Below are positions 5,663 to 5,929 of a stretch of 5,929 bases of DNA, piece after piece. The notes beneath the pieces were generated by a model. It was not told the DNA's origin. It saw nothing but the letters and a program-made list of their open reading frames with translations, and did not search any database. The stretch is taken from positions 1-5,929 of the forward strand of contig CALETX010000318.1 in NCBI GenBank assembly GCA_937920455.1, written 5' to 3'. Position 1 is the first letter of the stretch. Each line of letters starts with the position of its first letter. This DNA is from an uncultured bacterium. Lineage in GTDB: Bacteria; Verrucomicrobiota; Kiritimatiellia; UBA8416; CALETX01. The position numbers and the translations under genes were made by a program.

Positions 5663-5681
5663 GCAGCCCGCTATTGGCTGC
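5663..5681 (+). terminator. Weak hairpin after the lipid kinase (possible terminator)
   Basis: GCAGCC (5663-5668) pairs with GGCTGC (5676-5681) around a seven-base loop, 21 bases after the kinase stop. Directly downstream is GTCCC rather than a T-run; only TTTT at 5699-5702 follows, about 17 bases later. It is a weak or factor-dependent terminator at best. Confidence 0.3.
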
Positions 5682-5768
5682 GTCCCTTGCGCTAAACCTT
5701 TTAAATCCGATTGTGACTGGGTGGCAGGACGTTGAACGAAAATCATTACGGCGATTGCGTAAAGCAGA

Positions 5769-5786
5769 TAAAATACTTGCTAAGAT
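5769..5786 (+). promoter_or_regulatory. AT-rich patch with -10-like boxes before the last gene
   Basis: TAAAAT (5769-5774, five of six matches to TATAAT) and an extended -10-like TGCTAAGAT (5778-5786) occur in the spacer. No convincing -35 hexamer is correctly spaced from either. The last gene probably has its own promoter here, about 70-85 bases upstream of its ATG. Confidence 0.3.
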
Positions 5787-5856
5787 AAATGGCTGTTAGT
5801 GCTTCTGCGGTTTACGGGGTACTAAGCATGACGCATGCACGAAAGGCGTGGAACCG

Positions 5857-5929
5857 ATGAAAACGAGAAGATTATATTTGCTTGCGATCCTTGTGATAGC
5901 AGCTTGTCTTTGTCGGACAATTCGAGGCG
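5857..5929 (+). CDS. Start of an exported protein, probably a lipoprotein (cut by the window end)
   Basis: The 24 visible codons from the ATG at 5857 read MKTRRLYLLAILVIAACLCR and onwards, a textbook signal peptide: three basic residues, then a hydrophobic run. IAAC (residues 14-17) fits the lipobox rule, so lipidation at C17 is plausible; a second cysteine follows two residues later. GAAAGG (5841-5846) lies ten bases before the ATG. An in-frame GTG at 5848 is an alternative but is too close to that site. A 10-codon ORF (5828-5860) ends in an ATGA overlap with this start and could influence its translation. The mature protein is outside the window, so the function is unknown. Confidence 0.6.
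   Translation, partial: MKTRRLYLLAILVIAACLCRTIRG

Noticed and set aside
5721..5737. Sigma54-like promoter (TGGCAGG...TTGAA) before the last gene
   Set aside because: The spacing between the GG and the second element is one base short, and the essential GC of the -12 element is GA.

Overview
The window reads as an ordinary bacterial chromosome segment of roughly 50-55% GC with dense Shine-Dalgarno-led genes. The RecA, the TrmH/SpoU methylase, a SurA-like chaperone and the small Ig-like lipoprotein point to a Gram-negative (diderm) bacterium. The overall flavour suggests the PVC group (Verrucomicrobiota/Kiritimatiellota), but that placement is an inference from protein style and needs a RecA tree.

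Left part (1-1595, + strand): the tail of an unidentified upstream gene, then recA with a very strong ribosome binding site, then a 145-residue protein with two four-cysteine clusters. The last two are 29 bp apart and look co-transcribed. No LexA-type box is visible in the 66 bases before recA.

Middle (1580-2812, - strand): a small Ig-like-fold lipoprotein gene followed, after 15 bp, by a TrmH/SpoU-family RNA 2'-O-methyltransferase. The methylase gene converges on the zinc-binding-type gene and overlaps its end by 16 bp. A TTGACA promoter sits so close to the lipoprotein ATG that the mRNA may start at the start codon itself.

Long intergenic stretch (2777-3638): about 860 bases between the divergent lipoprotein and surA-like genes, with no convincing conserved gene. 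It holds imperfect hairpins, direct repeats, a TATAAT box bracketed by two copies of the palindrome CTGCGCAG exactly 32 bp apart, and a roughly 310-base leader. The leader carries a well-placed ribosome binding site, a 21-codon ORF and a hairpin whose loop contains that ORF's stop codon. This is the part most likely to hold something undescribed, though the evidence is only suggestive.

Right part (3639-5929, + strand): a secreted SurA-like parvulin-type foldase whose parvulin domain lacks the family's usual histidines, an ATGA-coupled YegS/diacylglycerol-kinase-type lipid kinase, and the first 24 codons of another exported protein, probably a lipoprotein, cut by the window edge. The surA-like and kinase pair has an envelope theme (outer-membrane protein folding plus lipid phosphorylation). 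I see no mobile element, CRISPR array, rRNA or tRNA, and no clearly novel multi-gene system.
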